Positions 35,769 through 45,039 of a stretch of DNA of 64,000 bases are shown here, piece by piece. How positions within the stretch are numbered: position 1 is the stretch's first letter; each line of letters begins with the position of its first letter. A program made the position numbers and the translations under genes. The DNA comes from Comamonadaceae bacterium. Its GTDB lineage: Bacteria > Pseudomonadota > Gammaproteobacteria > Burkholderiales > Burkholderiaceae_C. The notes under the pieces are model-generated. The model made no database searches, was not told the origin of the DNA, and worked only from the letters and a program-made list of their open reading frames with translations. The stretch is taken from assembly GCA_013297875.1 (NCBI GenBank), contig JAAFIW010000003.1, positions 124,001-188,000 of the forward strand, given 5' to 3'.

Positions 35769-36917
35769 GTGACTGCGTTTTCCACCCGCCGAGCTGCCTT
35801 GACCACCCTGGCCGCTGCGATCAGCCTGTCCGCCTGGGCGCAACCGGCCAGCACCGGCCCTATCGTCATTGGCATTTCCCGGCCCTACACCGGCGCGCTC
35901 AAGGGCGTGGCGGCTGGCTATGTTGAAGCCTTCAAGGCGGCGATGGACGCCGTCAACGCCCAGGGCGGCATCAATGGCAGCAAGATAGAGCTCGTGGAAA
36001 AAGACGATGAAGGCGTGCCCGCCAACACCGAAAAACAGGTGCGCGCGCTGGCCGACGATGCGCGTGTGGTGGCCCTGGTGGGTGTGGCGGGCACCGGCAA
36101 TGTGCTGGCCGCTTACCCGGTGCTGGAAGCGGCCAAGTTGCCGCTGATTGGCCCGTTCAGCGGTGCCGTGGCGCTGCGTGACATGGCCACCCGCAAAATG
36201 ATTTTTCATGTGCGCGCCAGCTACGACGACGAGCTGGACGGCATTGCCAAAAACATGGCCGAGCGCGCGCCCACCGGCAAGGTGGTGGTGCTATACCAGG
36301 ACGATGCCTTTGGCGCGGGCGCGCTGGCTTCGTTTAACAAGCAGGTCGCGGCCAAGGGCCCCAAGCTCACCGTGTCGGCCATCAAGTTTGACCGCACCAG
36401 CGGCGTGCTGGCCGAGCCCACGCTGGCCCAGGTGGCGCTGCGCCAGTCCAATGCCGTGCTGCTGATTGGCGCGCCCAAAGCCATCGGCATGCTGCTCAAA
36501 ACCGTGCGCACCGAAAGCCAGACGACCCATGCCTACACCTTGTCGGTGGTTGACGCGCTGGCGCTGGTGAAAGATGTGGGCGCGCCGGTAGCCAAGGGCC
36601 TGCTGATCACCCAGGTCATGCCCAACCCGCGCAAGGGGGCCATGAAACTGGTGCGCGACTACCGCGCCCTGATGGAGTCCACCAATCAGCCCTTGAGCTA
36701 TGCCGGCCTGGAGGGTTACCTCACGGCGCGCGTGTTGTTTGAAGCCCTGGGCCGCGTCAAAGGCGCGGCCAGCCGCGACAAACTCATGACCGCGCTGGAA
36801 GATGGGGGCCGGCTCGATGTGGCCGGTTTTCCGATCAGCTTCAGCCGCAAAAGCCACGAGGGCTCGCGCTTTGTCGATATGTCGCTGGTCTCGGCTTCAG
36901 GCTCCATCATCGATTGA
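35769..36917 (+). CDS. Periplasmic branched-chain-type substrate-binding protein
   Basis: A 382-residue Peripla_BP_6 protein. A signal peptide (FSTRRAALTTLAAAISLSAWA) precedes IVIGISRPYTGALKGVAAGYVEAFKAAMDAVNAQGGINGSKIELVEKDDEG, the classic start of Leu/Ile/Val-type receptors. The GTG at 35769 is preferred because GAGGAG (35756-35761) then has proper spacing; TTG at 35763 is also in frame. No permease or ATPase genes are adjacent, so it serves a distant ABC transporter or is an orphan receptor. Ligand unknown. Confidence 0.9.
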   Translation: MTAFSTRRAALTTLAAAISLSAWAQPASTGPIVIGISRPYTGALKGVAAGYVEAFKAAMDAVNAQGGINGSKIELVEKDDEGVPANTEKQVRALADDARVVALVGVAGTGNVLAAYPVLEAAKLPLIGPFSGAVALRDMATRKMIFHVRASYDDELDGIAKNMAERAPTGKVVVLYQDDAFGAGALASFNKQVAAKGPKLTVSAIKFDRTSGVLAEPTLAQVALRQSNAVLLIGAPKAIGMLLKTVRTESQTTHAYTLSVVDALALVKDVGAPVAKGLLITQVMPNPRKGAMKLVRDYRALMESTNQPLSYAGLEGYLTARVLFEALGRVKGAASRDKLMTALEDGGRLDVAGFPISFSRKSHEGSRFVDMSLVSASGSIID

Positions 36918-36922
36918 CGTGT

Positions 36923-37681
36923 ATGGCCCGCATCGCCATCGTCAGCGCCCTGCACGACGAGCTGTCGGCTGTGTTGGAGCTATTTCCAGACGAGCAGAAA
37001 ACGCAGGTGGCCGGGCGCGACTTCTGGCTGGGCGATCTGCATGGCCATGAGGTGGTGGCCGTGCTCAGCCGCGTCGGCAAAGTGGCCGCAGCCACCACCG
37101 CCACCGTGCTGATCGAGCGCTTTGGTGTGCAGCAGGTGCTGTTCACCGGTGTGGCCGGTGGGCTACATGCCGCCGTGCGGGTGGGCGACCTGGTGGTGGC
37201 GCGCGCGTTTGTGCAGCACGACCTGGATGCCTCGCCGATTTTTCCGCGCTACGAGGTGCCGCTGACCGGTATCAGCCGCTTTCCCACCGACGCCCGCCTG
37301 AGCGATGCGCTGGCCCAGGCGGCAGAGCATGTGTTGAGCCATCTTGCCGCCACGCTGGGCGCGCAAGTCATTGAGCGCTACGACTTGCAAAACGCTGGCC
37401 TGCACCAGGGCCTGGTGGCCAGCGGCGACCGTTTCGTCTCCAGCCAGGCAGAAAGCCAGGCCTTGCGGCTGGCACTGCCCGACGCGCTGGCAGTCGAAAT
37501 GGAAGGCGCAGCCGTCGCCCAGGTCTGTCACGACTACGGCGTGCCGTTCGCCGCCATGCGCACCATTTCAGACCGCGCCGACGACAACGCCCATGTGGAC
37601 TTCCCCCGCTTCACAGCGCAGGTGGCCGCCCGCTACGGCGCTGCGGTGGTCGCACACTGGCTACAAGCACTATCAAAATAA
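36923..37681 (+). CDS. mtnN: 5'-methylthioadenosine/S-adenosylhomocysteine nucleosidase
   Basis: A 252-residue MTAN. ARIAIVSALHDELSAVL begins the nucleoside phosphorylase fold; VLFTGVAGGL forms the substrate loop. LAVEMEGAAVAQVC contains the MEGAA motif contacting ribose, and ISDRADD carries the catalytic Asp. It cleaves MTA and SAH to adenine and thioribose or ribosylhomocysteine, relieving product inhibition of methyltransferases. Its C-terminal residues ALSK and TAA fall in a dispersed-element copy. It starts just after the binding-protein stop. Confidence 0.92.
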   Translation: MARIAIVSALHDELSAVLELFPDEQKTQVAGRDFWLGDLHGHEVVAVLSRVGKVAAATTATVLIERFGVQQVLFTGVAGGLHAAVRVGDLVVARAFVQHDLDASPIFPRYEVPLTGISRFPTDARLSDALAQAAEHVLSHLAATLGAQVIERYDLQNAGLHQGLVASGDRFVSSQAESQALRLALPDALAVEMEGAAVAQVCHDYGVPFAAMRTISDRADDNAHVDFPRFTAQVAARYGAAVVAHWLQALSK

Positions 37682-37711
37682 TAGCTGCTTGAGCAGTATT
37701 TACCTGGGCAG
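37670..37711 (+). repeat. Dispersed element, copy 9
   Basis: CTATCAAAATAATAGCTGCT then TGAGCAGTATTTACCTGGGC, forward. It provides the mtnN stop codon. Confidence 0.9.
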
Positions 37712-37872
37712 AACGCCGATTTGGCTTGAAACTGCCCCGGTTTAGAACCAGAAATTGCCTGGCAGCGCGTCACCCGGTTTTTTGATCGGTGACTGCGATG
37801 CTGCCGTTGGCCAGCCATCGGCAGGTGTCCTTGATGCACTGAACCGGTTCGCTCTGTACAAAGGCTTGTAGC

Positions 37873-38913
37873 CTATTTCACCCCAAACACCCCCGCCCCG
37901 TTCTCCCAGCCCACCTTGCGCGCCACGTCAGCGGGCAGCTCGCCTAGCCATTGGCGGTAGGTTTTCATCAGCTCTTCGTAGTATTGCCAGCGCTGGTTCA
38001 CCCAGGTGTCTGAGCCGATCAGAAAGCGGGTGGGGTGTTTGAGGATGAGGGCGCGCCATTCGGGGCACAAAGTAACGCCCCCACGCTCACGCACTGTGTG
38101 TCGTTCGCTGCCCCCAAGCGGGGAAGGGCCCCCGCTGCCGCGGGTTCCGGGGGCGCGACCGCCTTGGGGCGGCCCGCCGTCGGTTATTTGGCTCTCGCAG
38201 GTCAAACCGGGGCGATACGACAGCTCGCCCATCAAATTCGGGTAGCGGGTCAGCAACTCGTCCACCCGCGCCACCGACGCGCCGCCGATGCCGGTGTGGG
38301 CCCAGATCAGGCGGAGTTTTTGGCCTTTGCTGGGGGTGTGGGCCATGAGCAGGTCGATGGCGGTGTCGTCGACGTGGGCGAGCACGGCCAGGGACTTTTC
38401 TTCGGCGTAGACCATGAGCTTTTTGGCGACCGGGCCGTTGGCATTGGCGCTGTCGTACAGGTGAAATTCGCCGATGCCGCGAAAGTCCACGCGTTTGGCG
38501 GCAATGGTGGCGCCGCGGGCGTGCTCGGTGACCACCATGTCGTAGATGGTGTCGTCTTTGAACCAGGTGTCGTAGTCGGCGCGGTTGCGGTACAGGCGGA
38601 TGAACGGTATGACGGCCAGGTCTTTGGCCGAAATGGTTCCGGTTCCTCCGGTCGCCAGGCCACCGCTGTTGTAGGCGGCGGCTACCAGGGCTTTGGTGCC
38701 GTCGTTGGGGCGGCTGTTGGCCACGATGGCTTTCACGCCGCTGCGCTGCATGCGGGCCAGCACGTCAGCCACCGGGTGGGGGCCAGTGGTGCCGTTGAAT
38801 GCCTCGTCGTTGTAATGCAGGTGGGCGTCGAACAGGGGGCCGGTGTAGTCAGCGGCTTGTCCAGCAGTGCATAGAAATGCTATTGAAATAATAGCTGTCT
38901 GAGCAATATTCAT
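37873..38913 (-). CDS. Exported amidohydrolase with repeat-derived start and insertion
   Basis: A 346-residue metal-dependent hydrolase (TIM barrel). [10 protein letters not shown] carries the HxH metal site; [23 protein letters not shown] and FLIGSDTW are later barrel ligands. The ATG at 38911-38913 and most of the signal peptide [20 protein letters not shown] are encoded by a dispersed-element copy. A second repeat family encodes an insertion of about 35 residues, Gly/Pro/Arg-rich, between LSYRPGLTC and LCPEWRALI. The rest matches the family well, so the gene is probably functional, though the insertion could disturb folding. Substrate unknown. Confidence 0.82.
   Translation of the reverse strand: MNIAQTAIISIAFLCTAGQAADYTGPLFDAHLHYNDEAFNGTTGPHPVADVLARMQRSGVKAIVANSRPNDGTKALVAAAYNSGGLATGGTGTISAKDLAVIPFIRLYRNRADYDTWFKDDTIYDMVVTEHARGATIAAKRVDFRGIGEFHLYDSANANGPVAKKLMVYAEEKSLAVLAHVDDTAIDLLMAHTPSKGQKLRLIWAHTGIGGASVARVDELLTRYPNLMGELSYRPGLTCESQITDGGPPQGGRAPGTRGSGGPSPLGGSERHTVRERGGVTLCPEWRALILKHPTRFLIGSDTWVNQRWQYYEELMKTYRQWLGELPADVARKVGWENGAGVFGVK
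38083..38186. repeat. Second repeat family (CTTGGGGCGGCCC), copy in the amidohydrolase
   Basis: TTCGCTGCCCCCAAGCGGGG at one end and CCGCCTTGGGGCGGCCCGCC at the other. It is related to the block in amgK at 51118-51186 and lies in frame within the amidohydrolase. Confidence 0.75.
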
Positions 38914-38921
38914 AAGGGCTG
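38877..38921 (+). repeat. Dispersed element, copy 10
   Basis: TGCTATTGAAATAATAGCTG then TCTGAGCAATATTCATAAGGGCT. Read on the minus strand it encodes the amidohydrolase start and signal peptide core. Confidence 0.85.
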
Positions 38922-38979
38922 TTGGCTCAAAACGCTTAAAAACGGGCTGCACAAGCACCTCCACCCAAATGTGGCCTGT

Positions 38980-39663
38980 TCAGGCCAGGTGCTCAGCAAA
39001 AAACGCGAGGCTGCGCTCGCGGGCAGCAGTAGCGGCGGCTTCGTTGTAGGAGCCGCGGGCGTCGCAGTTGAAGCCGTGGTTGGCGGGGTAGATGTGGACT
39101 TGCACGTCGGGTTGCGCGGTTTTGAAAGCCTCCACGCCGTCTAGCGGAATGTAGGCGTCCTGGTCGCCGAAGTGGCTGAGCACGGGGCAGGTGGGTTCAA
39201 GCGCGTGCTCGGCGGTCATGCCGCCGCCGTAGTAGGTCACGGCGGCTGACAGGCCGTCCAGCTCGCAGGCGGCGCGCCAGCTGAGCAGGCCGCCCCAGCA
39301 GTAGCCCACGATGCCGACCTTGCCGCCGTCGGTTTCGTCGTCGGCGTAGTCGATGGCGGCTTGAATGTCGTCCAGCAGCGCGTTAGCGTGTTTCTCGGCG
39401 GCGGCTTTCAGCTCGAAACCGGCTTTCATGTCAGCTTCGGTGTAGCCCAGCACCATATCGGGCTTGGTGCGGGCAAAGGTGCTGGGGGCAATGGCCAGGT
39501 AGCCGGCTGCGGCGTAGCCGTCGGCCACCGACTGGATGTGCGGGTTCACGCCAAAAATTTCCTGCAGCACGACCACGGCAGCCTGCGGCTTGCCAGCCGG
39601 GCGCGCGACGTAAGCAGCGAATTCAAAACCGTCGTCAGACGTGAGGGTGACAAATTGGCCCAT
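38980..39663 (-). CDS. Dienelactone hydrolase family protein
   Basis: A 227-residue alpha/beta hydrolase. The nucleophile is Cys in VGIVGYCWGGLLSW; HFGDQDAYIPLDG carries the catalytic Asp and YPANHGFNCDARGSYN the His. Dienelactone hydrolases open lactones in chlorocatechol and related pathways, but many paralogues have other ester substrates. No aromatic-degradation genes are adjacent except the isomerase downstream on the same strand side. Cytoplasmic. Confidence 0.92.
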   Translation of the reverse strand: MGQFVTLTSDDGFEFAAYVARPAGKPQAAVVVLQEIFGVNPHIQSVADGYAAAGYLAIAPSTFARTKPDMVLGYTEADMKAGFELKAAAEKHANALLDDIQAAIDYADDETDGGKVGIVGYCWGGLLSWRAACELDGLSAAVTYYGGGMTAEHALEPTCPVLSHFGDQDAYIPLDGVEAFKTAQPDVQVHIYPANHGFNCDARGSYNEAAATAARERSLAFFAEHLA

Positions 39664-39695
39664 GGTGAAAGCTCCAGAAAAATAAAGGGGTTGAA

Positions 39696-40313
39696 TCAGG
39701 ACTCAGGCTGAAGGTCAAGCAGCTTGAGCTCCAGCAAGTCCAGCCTATCTTGCCCCCAGAATATTTCAGCTTCCACCACATAGCTGGGCGCGCCAAACAC
39801 CTGTGCGGCAATGGCGGCCTGGGTGTACTCGTCGTAGCGGGTTTGCACCGAGCTGTTGCGCGACTGGGCCAGGCGGCCGGGGCGCAGGCCGCATTCGGTG
39901 ATCAGCTCGGCCAGCACCGCCGTGTCGGCAATGTTGCGCTCTTGTGCCCACACCGCCGCCAGCACGGCACCGGTGAGCTTGAGAGCGGCTTCGCTGCCGT
40001 CGTACTGGTCGATGGCAATGATCAGGCGGGCTGCATCGTCGCCGGCCACCGGGAAAAACTTCGGTTTCACGTTCAGCGGCAAACCCAAGTACTTGCTCCA
40101 GCGCGCCAGCTCCACCAGGCGGTAGGCCAGGCGCTGCGCAGGCCGCTGGCTTAAGGGCAGGCCGCCAGAGACGGGGAACACCTTGCCGCCCAGGTCAATC
40201 GGCATCACCTTCACTGCCGCACGGCGCTCTTTGGCTATGTTGGCAAAGCGGGCGTGGCCTAGATACGTCCAGGGGCTTTGGGGGGCAAAGTAGTAGTCAA
40301 CGCTAATGGTCAT
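39696..40313 (-). CDS. DsbA-like oxidoreductase/2-hydroxychromene-2-carboxylate isomerase family
   Basis: A 205-residue protein starting MTISVDYYFAPQSPWTYLGHARF, where SPWTY occupies the active-site CXXC position of DsbA. This serine-containing form is typical of HCCA isomerases and kappa-class glutathione transferases. FGAPSYVVEAEIFWGQDRLDLL is the conserved C-terminal block with cis-Pro. HCCA isomerase acts in naphthalene catabolism with glutathione; without other such genes nearby, a general GSH-dependent role is as likely. The ATG at 40313 is chosen over a longer open frame. Confidence 0.88.
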   Translation of the reverse strand: MTISVDYYFAPQSPWTYLGHARFANIAKERRAAVKVMPIDLGGKVFPVSGGLPLSQRPAQRLAYRLVELARWSKYLGLPLNVKPKFFPVAGDDAARLIIAIDQYDGSEAALKLTGAVLAAVWAQERNIADTAVLAELITECGLRPGRLAQSRNSSVQTRYDEYTQAAIAAQVFGAPSYVVEAEIFWGQDRLDLLELKLLDLQPES

Positions 40314-40384
40314 GCGGGAAATCTCCGGTTTATTGCGAGCAGTGCTGTAATTGGAAAGACACAGAAAAACACACGAGGAACATT

Positions 40385-41164
40385 GTGAACATATCAAAAC
40401 AGCCGGTGGTGTTGATAACGGGGGCCAGCCGGGGCATTGGTGCGGCCACCGCAACGCTGGCCGCGCAACAAGGCTGGGCGGTGGTCGTCAATTACGCCAG
40501 CAACGCCCGCGCGGCCGATGCCGTGGTGCAGCAGATTCAAGCGGCGGGCGGCACCGCGCTGGCCCTGCAGGCCGACGTGGCCGACGAGGCGCAGGTGCTG
40601 GCCATGTTTGCGCAGATGGATGCGCACTTTGGCCGCCTGGACGGCCTGGTGAACAACGCCGGCGTGGTGGACGCGCAAGCCCGGGTCGAGGAAATGACGG
40701 TGGCGCGCATTCGCCGTATGTTTGACGTGAATGTGATCGGCAGCTTTGTGTGTGCCCGCGAGGCGGTGCGCCGCATGAGCACGCGCCCTGGGGTGAACCC
40801 GCATGGCGCGCCAGGCCGGGGCGGCGTGATCGTGAATGTGTCCAGCGCCGCCGCGCGCCTGGGCTCGCCGGGCCAGTATGTGGACTACGCGGCGGCCAAG
40901 GGTGCGATTGACAGCTTCACCATCGGCCTGGCCAAAGAAGTGGCCGCCGAGGGCATACGGGTGAATGCGGTGCGCCCGGGTTTGATTGAGACCGACATTC
41001 ACGCCTCCGGCGGCCTGCCCGACCGCGTGGCGCAGCTGGCCCACCTGGTGCCCATGCAACGCGGCGGCACGGCAGACGAAGTGGCGCAGTCCATCGTGTG
41101 GCTGCTGTCGCCTGCAGCCAGCTACGTCACCATGGCGCTGCTCGACGTGTCGGGCGGGAGATAG
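40385..41164 (+). CDS. Short-chain dehydrogenase/reductase
   Basis: A 259-residue classical SDR starting at GTG. The cofactor motif is VLITGASRGIGAAT, NNAG is in LDGLVNNAGVVD, and the catalytic Ser-Tyr-Lys set is VNVSSAAARLGSPGQYVDYAAAKGAID. VNAVRPGLIETDIH follows. The sequence after the first strand (NYASNAR) suggests NADP(H) preference. Glucose-dehydrogenase-like and 3-ketoacyl reductase-like homologues cannot be told apart here. The marC gene follows 3 bp later, so the two are co-transcribed. Confidence 0.92.
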   Translation: MNISKQPVVLITGASRGIGAATATLAAQQGWAVVVNYASNARAADAVVQQIQAAGGTALALQADVADEAQVLAMFAQMDAHFGRLDGLVNNAGVVDAQARVEEMTVARIRRMFDVNVIGSFVCAREAVRRMSTRPGVNPHGAPGRGGVIVNVSSAAARLGSPGQYVDYAAAKGAIDSFTIGLAKEVAAEGIRVNAVRPGLIETDIHASGGLPDRVAQLAHLVPMQRGGTADEVAQSIVWLLSPAASYVTMALLDVSGGR

Positions 41165-41167
41165 GCC

Positions 41168-41809
41168 ATGGACTTCAAACCCCTCATCACCCTGCTGGCC
41201 ATCGTGAACCCGCTGGCCATCGTGCCGTTTTTCATTCACTACACGCAGGGTTTTTCGCCCGAGCAGCGGCGGCGCACCATCTACACATCGGCCTTCACCG
41301 CGTTTGTGGTGATTGCCGTCAGCGCCTTGCTGGGCCTGAACATTCTGGAGTTTTTCGGCATTTCGCTGGCCAGCTTTCAGGTGGGCGGCGGCATGCTGCT
41401 GTTGATGAGTTCGCTCAACATGCTCAACGCCCAGCCCGCCGAAGCCAAGCCCAGCAGCCACGAGCTGCAAGACGGCGCTGAAAAAGCCGCCATGGGTGCC
41501 AGCATTGCCGTGGTGCCGCTGACCATTCCGCTGCTCACTGGCCCGGCCACCATGTCCACCGTGGTGATTTACGCCGAGCGCGCCACCGACGCCTGGCAAC
41601 TGGCCGCCCTGGTGGCCTACGGCGCCGTGATCGCCGTGGCCACCGCGCTGTGCTTTGCACTGGCCCAGCCCATTGCGCGGGTGCTGGGTAAAACCGGTAT
41701 CAACGTGATGACGCGGCTGATGGGATTGATTCTGGCGGCCTTGGCGGTAGAGGTGATGGCCGACGGGCTGCTCAAGCTGTTTCCGGTGCTGGGCAATCAC
41801 CTGCGATAG
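41168..41809 (+). CDS. MarC-family integral membrane protein
   Basis: A 213-residue protein with six transmembrane helices, beginning MDFKPLITLLAIVNPLAIVPFFIHYT, and a central ASIAVVPLTIPLLTGPATMSTVVIYA. MarC proteins are widely conserved transporters or exporters of unknown substrate (NAAT family). The link to multiple antibiotic resistance has not held up for E. coli MarC. It follows the SDR gene by 3 bp; the gene ends close to a dispersed-element copy. Confidence 0.93.
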   Translation: MDFKPLITLLAIVNPLAIVPFFIHYTQGFSPEQRRRTIYTSAFTAFVVIAVSALLGLNILEFFGISLASFQVGGGMLLLMSSLNMLNAQPAEAKPSSHELQDGAEKAAMGASIAVVPLTIPLLTGPATMSTVVIYAERATDAWQLAALVAYGAVIAVATALCFALAQPIARVLGKTGINVMTRLMGLILAALAVEVMADGLLKLFPVLGNHLR

Positions 41810-41819
41810 CGCCAACAAA

Positions 41820-41863
41820 CGCTACAAATATAGTAGCTGCTTGAGCAGTATTTACATGGGCTG
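41820..41863 (+). repeat. Dispersed element, copy 11
   Basis: CGCTACAAATATAGTAGCTGC then TTGAGCAGTATTTACATGGGCT, forward, between marC and maeB. One of the copies closest to the consensus. Confidence 0.9.
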
Positions 41864-41996
41864 GTAGCTGATTTCATGCGAAAAAAGCATGTGGTAACTA
41901 CGGTCTGGCAGGCACCACTGCACCCTACAATCTGGCGCACTTTGACAGGCTTGCCGCTGGCCGCACACGCGCTGGGGTTTGCACAGGAGACCACTG

Positions 41997-44345
41997 ATGA
42001 CCGATACCAAAACCATGTCGCCCGACGAAAAACGCGTCGCCAAAATGGAAGAGTTGCGCCGCGCCGCGCTCGAATACCACGAGTTCCCCACCCCCGGCAA
42101 ACTGGCCATTGCGGCCACCAAGCAGCTGGTCAACCAGCACGACCTGGCGCTGGCCTATTCGCCCGGCGTGGCCGCGCCCTGCGAAGAAATCGTCAAAGAC
42201 CCCAACAACGCCTTCAAGTACACCAGCCGCGGCAACCTGGTGGCTGTTATCACCAATGGCACGGCGGTGCTGGGCCTGGGCGACATTGGCCCGCTGGCGG
42301 CCAAGCCAGTGATGGAGGGCAAGGCGGTTTTGTTCAAGAAATTTGCTGGCATTGACGTGTTTGACATCGAGATCAATGAAAAGCACGACCTGGACAAGCT
42401 GGTCGACATCATTGCCGCGCTGGAGCCCACCTTCGGCGGCATCAACCTGGAAGACATCAAGGCGCCCGACTGTTTTTATGTGGAGCGCAAGCTGCGCGAC
42501 CGCATGAAAATTCCGGTGTTTCACGACGATCAGCACGGCACGGCCATCGTGGTGGGCGCGGCCATCATCAACGGGCTGGCCGTGGTGGGCAAAGACATCA
42601 AACAGGTCAAGCTGGTCACCTCTGGCGCGGGCGCTGCCGCGCTGGCTTGTCTGGGTTTGCTGGTCAAGCTGGGCCTGCCGCGCGAAAACATCTGGGCCAC
42701 CGACCTGGCCGGTGTGGTTTATGAAGGCCGCACCGAGTTGATGGACGAAGACAAGATTGCGTTTGCGCAAAAGACCGATGCGCGCACCCTGGCCGATGTG
42801 ATGGTGGGTGCTGACGTGTTTTTGGGCCTGTCGGCTGGCGGTGTGCTCAAGCCCGCGATGGTGAAAACCATGGCGGCCAACCCGCTCATTCTGGCGCTGG
42901 CCAACCCCAACCCGGAAATATTGCCGGAAGAAGCCAAGGCCGTGCGGCCCGACGCGATTTTGGCCACTGGTCGCACCGACTATGTGAACCAGGTCAACAA
43001 CGTCCTGTGCTTTCCCTACATCTTTCGCGGCGCGCTGGATTCCGGTGCCACCACCATCACGGTGGAGATGGAAATTGCAGCGGTGTATGCGATTGCCGAG
43101 CTGGCCCGAGCCGAGCAAAGCGAGGTGGTGGCTGCCGCCTATGTCGGCGAGCAACTGGCCTTTGGCCCTGAGTACCTGATACCCAAGCCGTTTGACCCGC
43201 GCCTGATGATGAAAATCGCGCCCGCCGTGGCCAAGGCGGCTGCCGACAGTGGCGTGGCGCTGCGCCCCGTGACCGATCTGGATGCCTACCGCGAGCGGCT
43301 GCAAAGCTTTGTGTATGCCTCGGGCACGACCATGAAGCCGATTTACACCGCAGCCAAAAACGCCTTGAAAAAGCGCGTGGCCTATGCCGAGGGCGAAGAA
43401 GAACGCGTGCTGCGCGCCGCGCAAATTGTGGTGGACGAAGGTCTGGCACGCCCCACGCTGATCGGTCGGCCCGCCATCATTGCCCAGCGCATTGAAAAGT
43501 TTGGCCTGCGCCTGAAAGAAGAGCTGGACTACGACGTGGTGAACGTCGAGCAAGACCACCGCTACCGCGATTTCTGGCAGACCTACCACCGCATGGCCGA
43601 GCGCAAGGGCGTGACCGTGCAGGCCGCCAAAATCGAAATGCGCCGCCGCCTGACCCTGATTGGTGCCATGTTGGTGCACAAAGGCGATGTGGACGGCATG
43701 ATTTGCGGCACCTGGGGCACCACGGCCCTGCACCTGCACTACATCGACCAGGTGATTGGCAAACGCGCCGGCGGCAGCCCCAGCACGCCGCAAGATGTGC
43801 AGATCTACGCCTGCATGAACGGCCTGCTGCTGCCGGGTCGACAGGTGTTTTTAGTCGACACGCATGTGAACTATGACCCCACAGCCGAAGAATTAACCGA
43901 AATCACCGTGATGGCCGCCGAGGAGATGATGCGCTTCGGCATCAAACCCAAAGCCGCCCTGCTGTCGCACAGCAATTTTGGCCAGAGCAACCAGCCCAGC
44001 GCCATCAAAATGCGCGCCACCCTGGCCCTGCTGCAAACCCAGGCCCCGTGGCTGGAAGTGGACGGTGAAATGCACGGCGACATTGCACTGGACGGCGCAG
44101 CCCGCCAGCTGATGATGCCCCATGGCACCCTGGCAGGCGACGCCAATCTACTGGTGTTTCCCAACATCGATGCTGCAAACATTTCTTACAACCTGCTCAA
44201 GACCGCAGCGGGCGGCAACATCGCCATCGGCCCCGTGCTGCTGGGCGCGGCCAAACCGGTGCATATCCTGACAGCCAGCACCACTGTGCGACGCATTGTG
44301 AATATGACAGCACTGACGGTGGCGGACGCCAACGCCATTCGGTGA
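41997..44345 (+). CDS. maeB: NADP-dependent malic enzyme with phosphotransacetylase-like domain
   Basis: A 782-residue two-part enzyme. The malic enzyme half (about 1-430) holds [31 protein letters not shown] and [20 protein letters not shown] (dinucleotide fold). The C-terminal half (about 450-780) resembles phosphate acetyltransferase ([53 protein letters not shown]) and regulates the enzyme through acetyl-CoA in E. coli MaeB. It decarboxylates malate to pyruvate with NADPH formation. The ATG at 41997 follows AGGAGACC. Confidence 0.95.
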   Translation: MTDTKTMSPDEKRVAKMEELRRAALEYHEFPTPGKLAIAATKQLVNQHDLALAYSPGVAAPCEEIVKDPNNAFKYTSRGNLVAVITNGTAVLGLGDIGPLAAKPVMEGKAVLFKKFAGIDVFDIEINEKHDLDKLVDIIAALEPTFGGINLEDIKAPDCFYVERKLRDRMKIPVFHDDQHGTAIVVGAAIINGLAVVGKDIKQVKLVTSGAGAAALACLGLLVKLGLPRENIWATDLAGVVYEGRTELMDEDKIAFAQKTDARTLADVMVGADVFLGLSAGGVLKPAMVKTMAANPLILALANPNPEILPEEAKAVRPDAILATGRTDYVNQVNNVLCFPYIFRGALDSGATTITVEMEIAAVYAIAELARAEQSEVVAAAYVGEQLAFGPEYLIPKPFDPRLMMKIAPAVAKAAADSGVALRPVTDLDAYRERLQSFVYASGTTMKPIYTAAKNALKKRVAYAEGEEERVLRAAQIVVDEGLARPTLIGRPAIIAQRIEKFGLRLKEELDYDVVNVEQDHRYRDFWQTYHRMAERKGVTVQAAKIEMRRRLTLIGAMLVHKGDVDGMICGTWGTTALHLHYIDQVIGKRAGGSPSTPQDVQIYACMNGLLLPGRQVFLVDTHVNYDPTAEELTEITVMAAEEMMRFGIKPKAALLSHSNFGQSNQPSAIKMRATLALLQTQAPWLEVDGEMHGDIALDGAARQLMMPHGTLAGDANLLVFPNIDAANISYNLLKTAAGGNIAIGPVLLGAAKPVHILTASTTVRRIVNMTALTVADANAIR

Positions 44346-44574
44346 AGACTTGGTAAACAGCGGGCGCTAACTTGCTTTTGAGTTGACGTCAGCAAAGCCC
44401 CTGTTCTCCTTGCTTAAATTTTGTGCATTGACTTGCCTTTTTTCAGCGCTTGGTGCACACTCGCGCCTTCCGATTTTTGGGGGTTTACCCGATACAACTG
44501 CTTCAGTTGGCATCGTTGACCTCTGACCAATCCCCCCTGATTTTTGTGTAAGCATTTTGGAAAAGTCTCAGGCC

Positions 44575-44961
44575 ATGGCGCGCGTTCTTGCTGTTTTTGT
44601 CCGCTGTTTGCTGCTGGCCATGCTGTGCCTGGGCTCAACTGCGCACGCAAGAGCCGCATTGCCCGACGAAGCGCGCAGTACTGTGGCCTTGGCCCAGTTG
44701 CCGGCGCAGGCCCGCGAAACCTATGCCCTGATCAGCCAGGGCGGCCCATTTCCTTATGACAAAGACGGCACCGTCTTTGGTAACCGCGAGCGCTTGTTGC
44801 CCAAGCACCCGCGTGGTCACTACCGGGAATACACCGTGAAAACCCCAGGCTCGCGTGATCGCGGTGCCCGGCGTATTGTGTGTGGTGGCCCGGCCAAGAC
44901 CCCGCAGGTCTGTTACTACACGGCAGACCATTACGCGAGTTTTCGCCAGATTGCCCCATGA
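44575..44961 (+). CDS. Secreted barnase-like ribonuclease
   Basis: A 128-residue protein: signal peptide MARVLAVFVRCLLLAMLCLGSTAHA, then a ribonuclease N1/T1 domain. Landmarks are GGPFPYDKDGTVFGNRERLLP, HYREYTVKTPGSRDRGARRIV and YYTADHYASFRQI. The Glu in REYTV, the Arg in DRGARR and the His in TADHY correspond to the barnase triad Glu73, Arg87 and His102. It should cleave single-stranded RNA after guanine. A TTG at 44557 is an alternative start. The barstar-like inhibitor gene starts 79 bp downstream. Confidence 0.92.
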   Translation: MARVLAVFVRCLLLAMLCLGSTAHARAALPDEARSTVALAQLPAQARETYALISQGGPFPYDKDGTVFGNRERLLPKHPRGHYREYTVKTPGSRDRGARRIVCGGPAKTPQVCYYTADHYASFRQIAP

Positions 44962-45039
44962 AAAAGTGTTTTCTTCTGCGTTGCAAGGCGTTGAAGCCGA
45001 GACAAAACCAGTTTTTTGACTATAGAAAGAGAAACGGAG

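Noticed and set aside
40394-41818. Long open frame antisense to the SDR and marC genes
   Set aside because: His/Gln/Gly-rich composition typical of the shadow of GC-rich coding DNA.
41925-43793. Long open frame antisense to maeB (over 600 codons)
   Set aside because: A by-product of high-GC codon use opposite maeB; His/Gln/Arg-rich with no domain or ribosome site.
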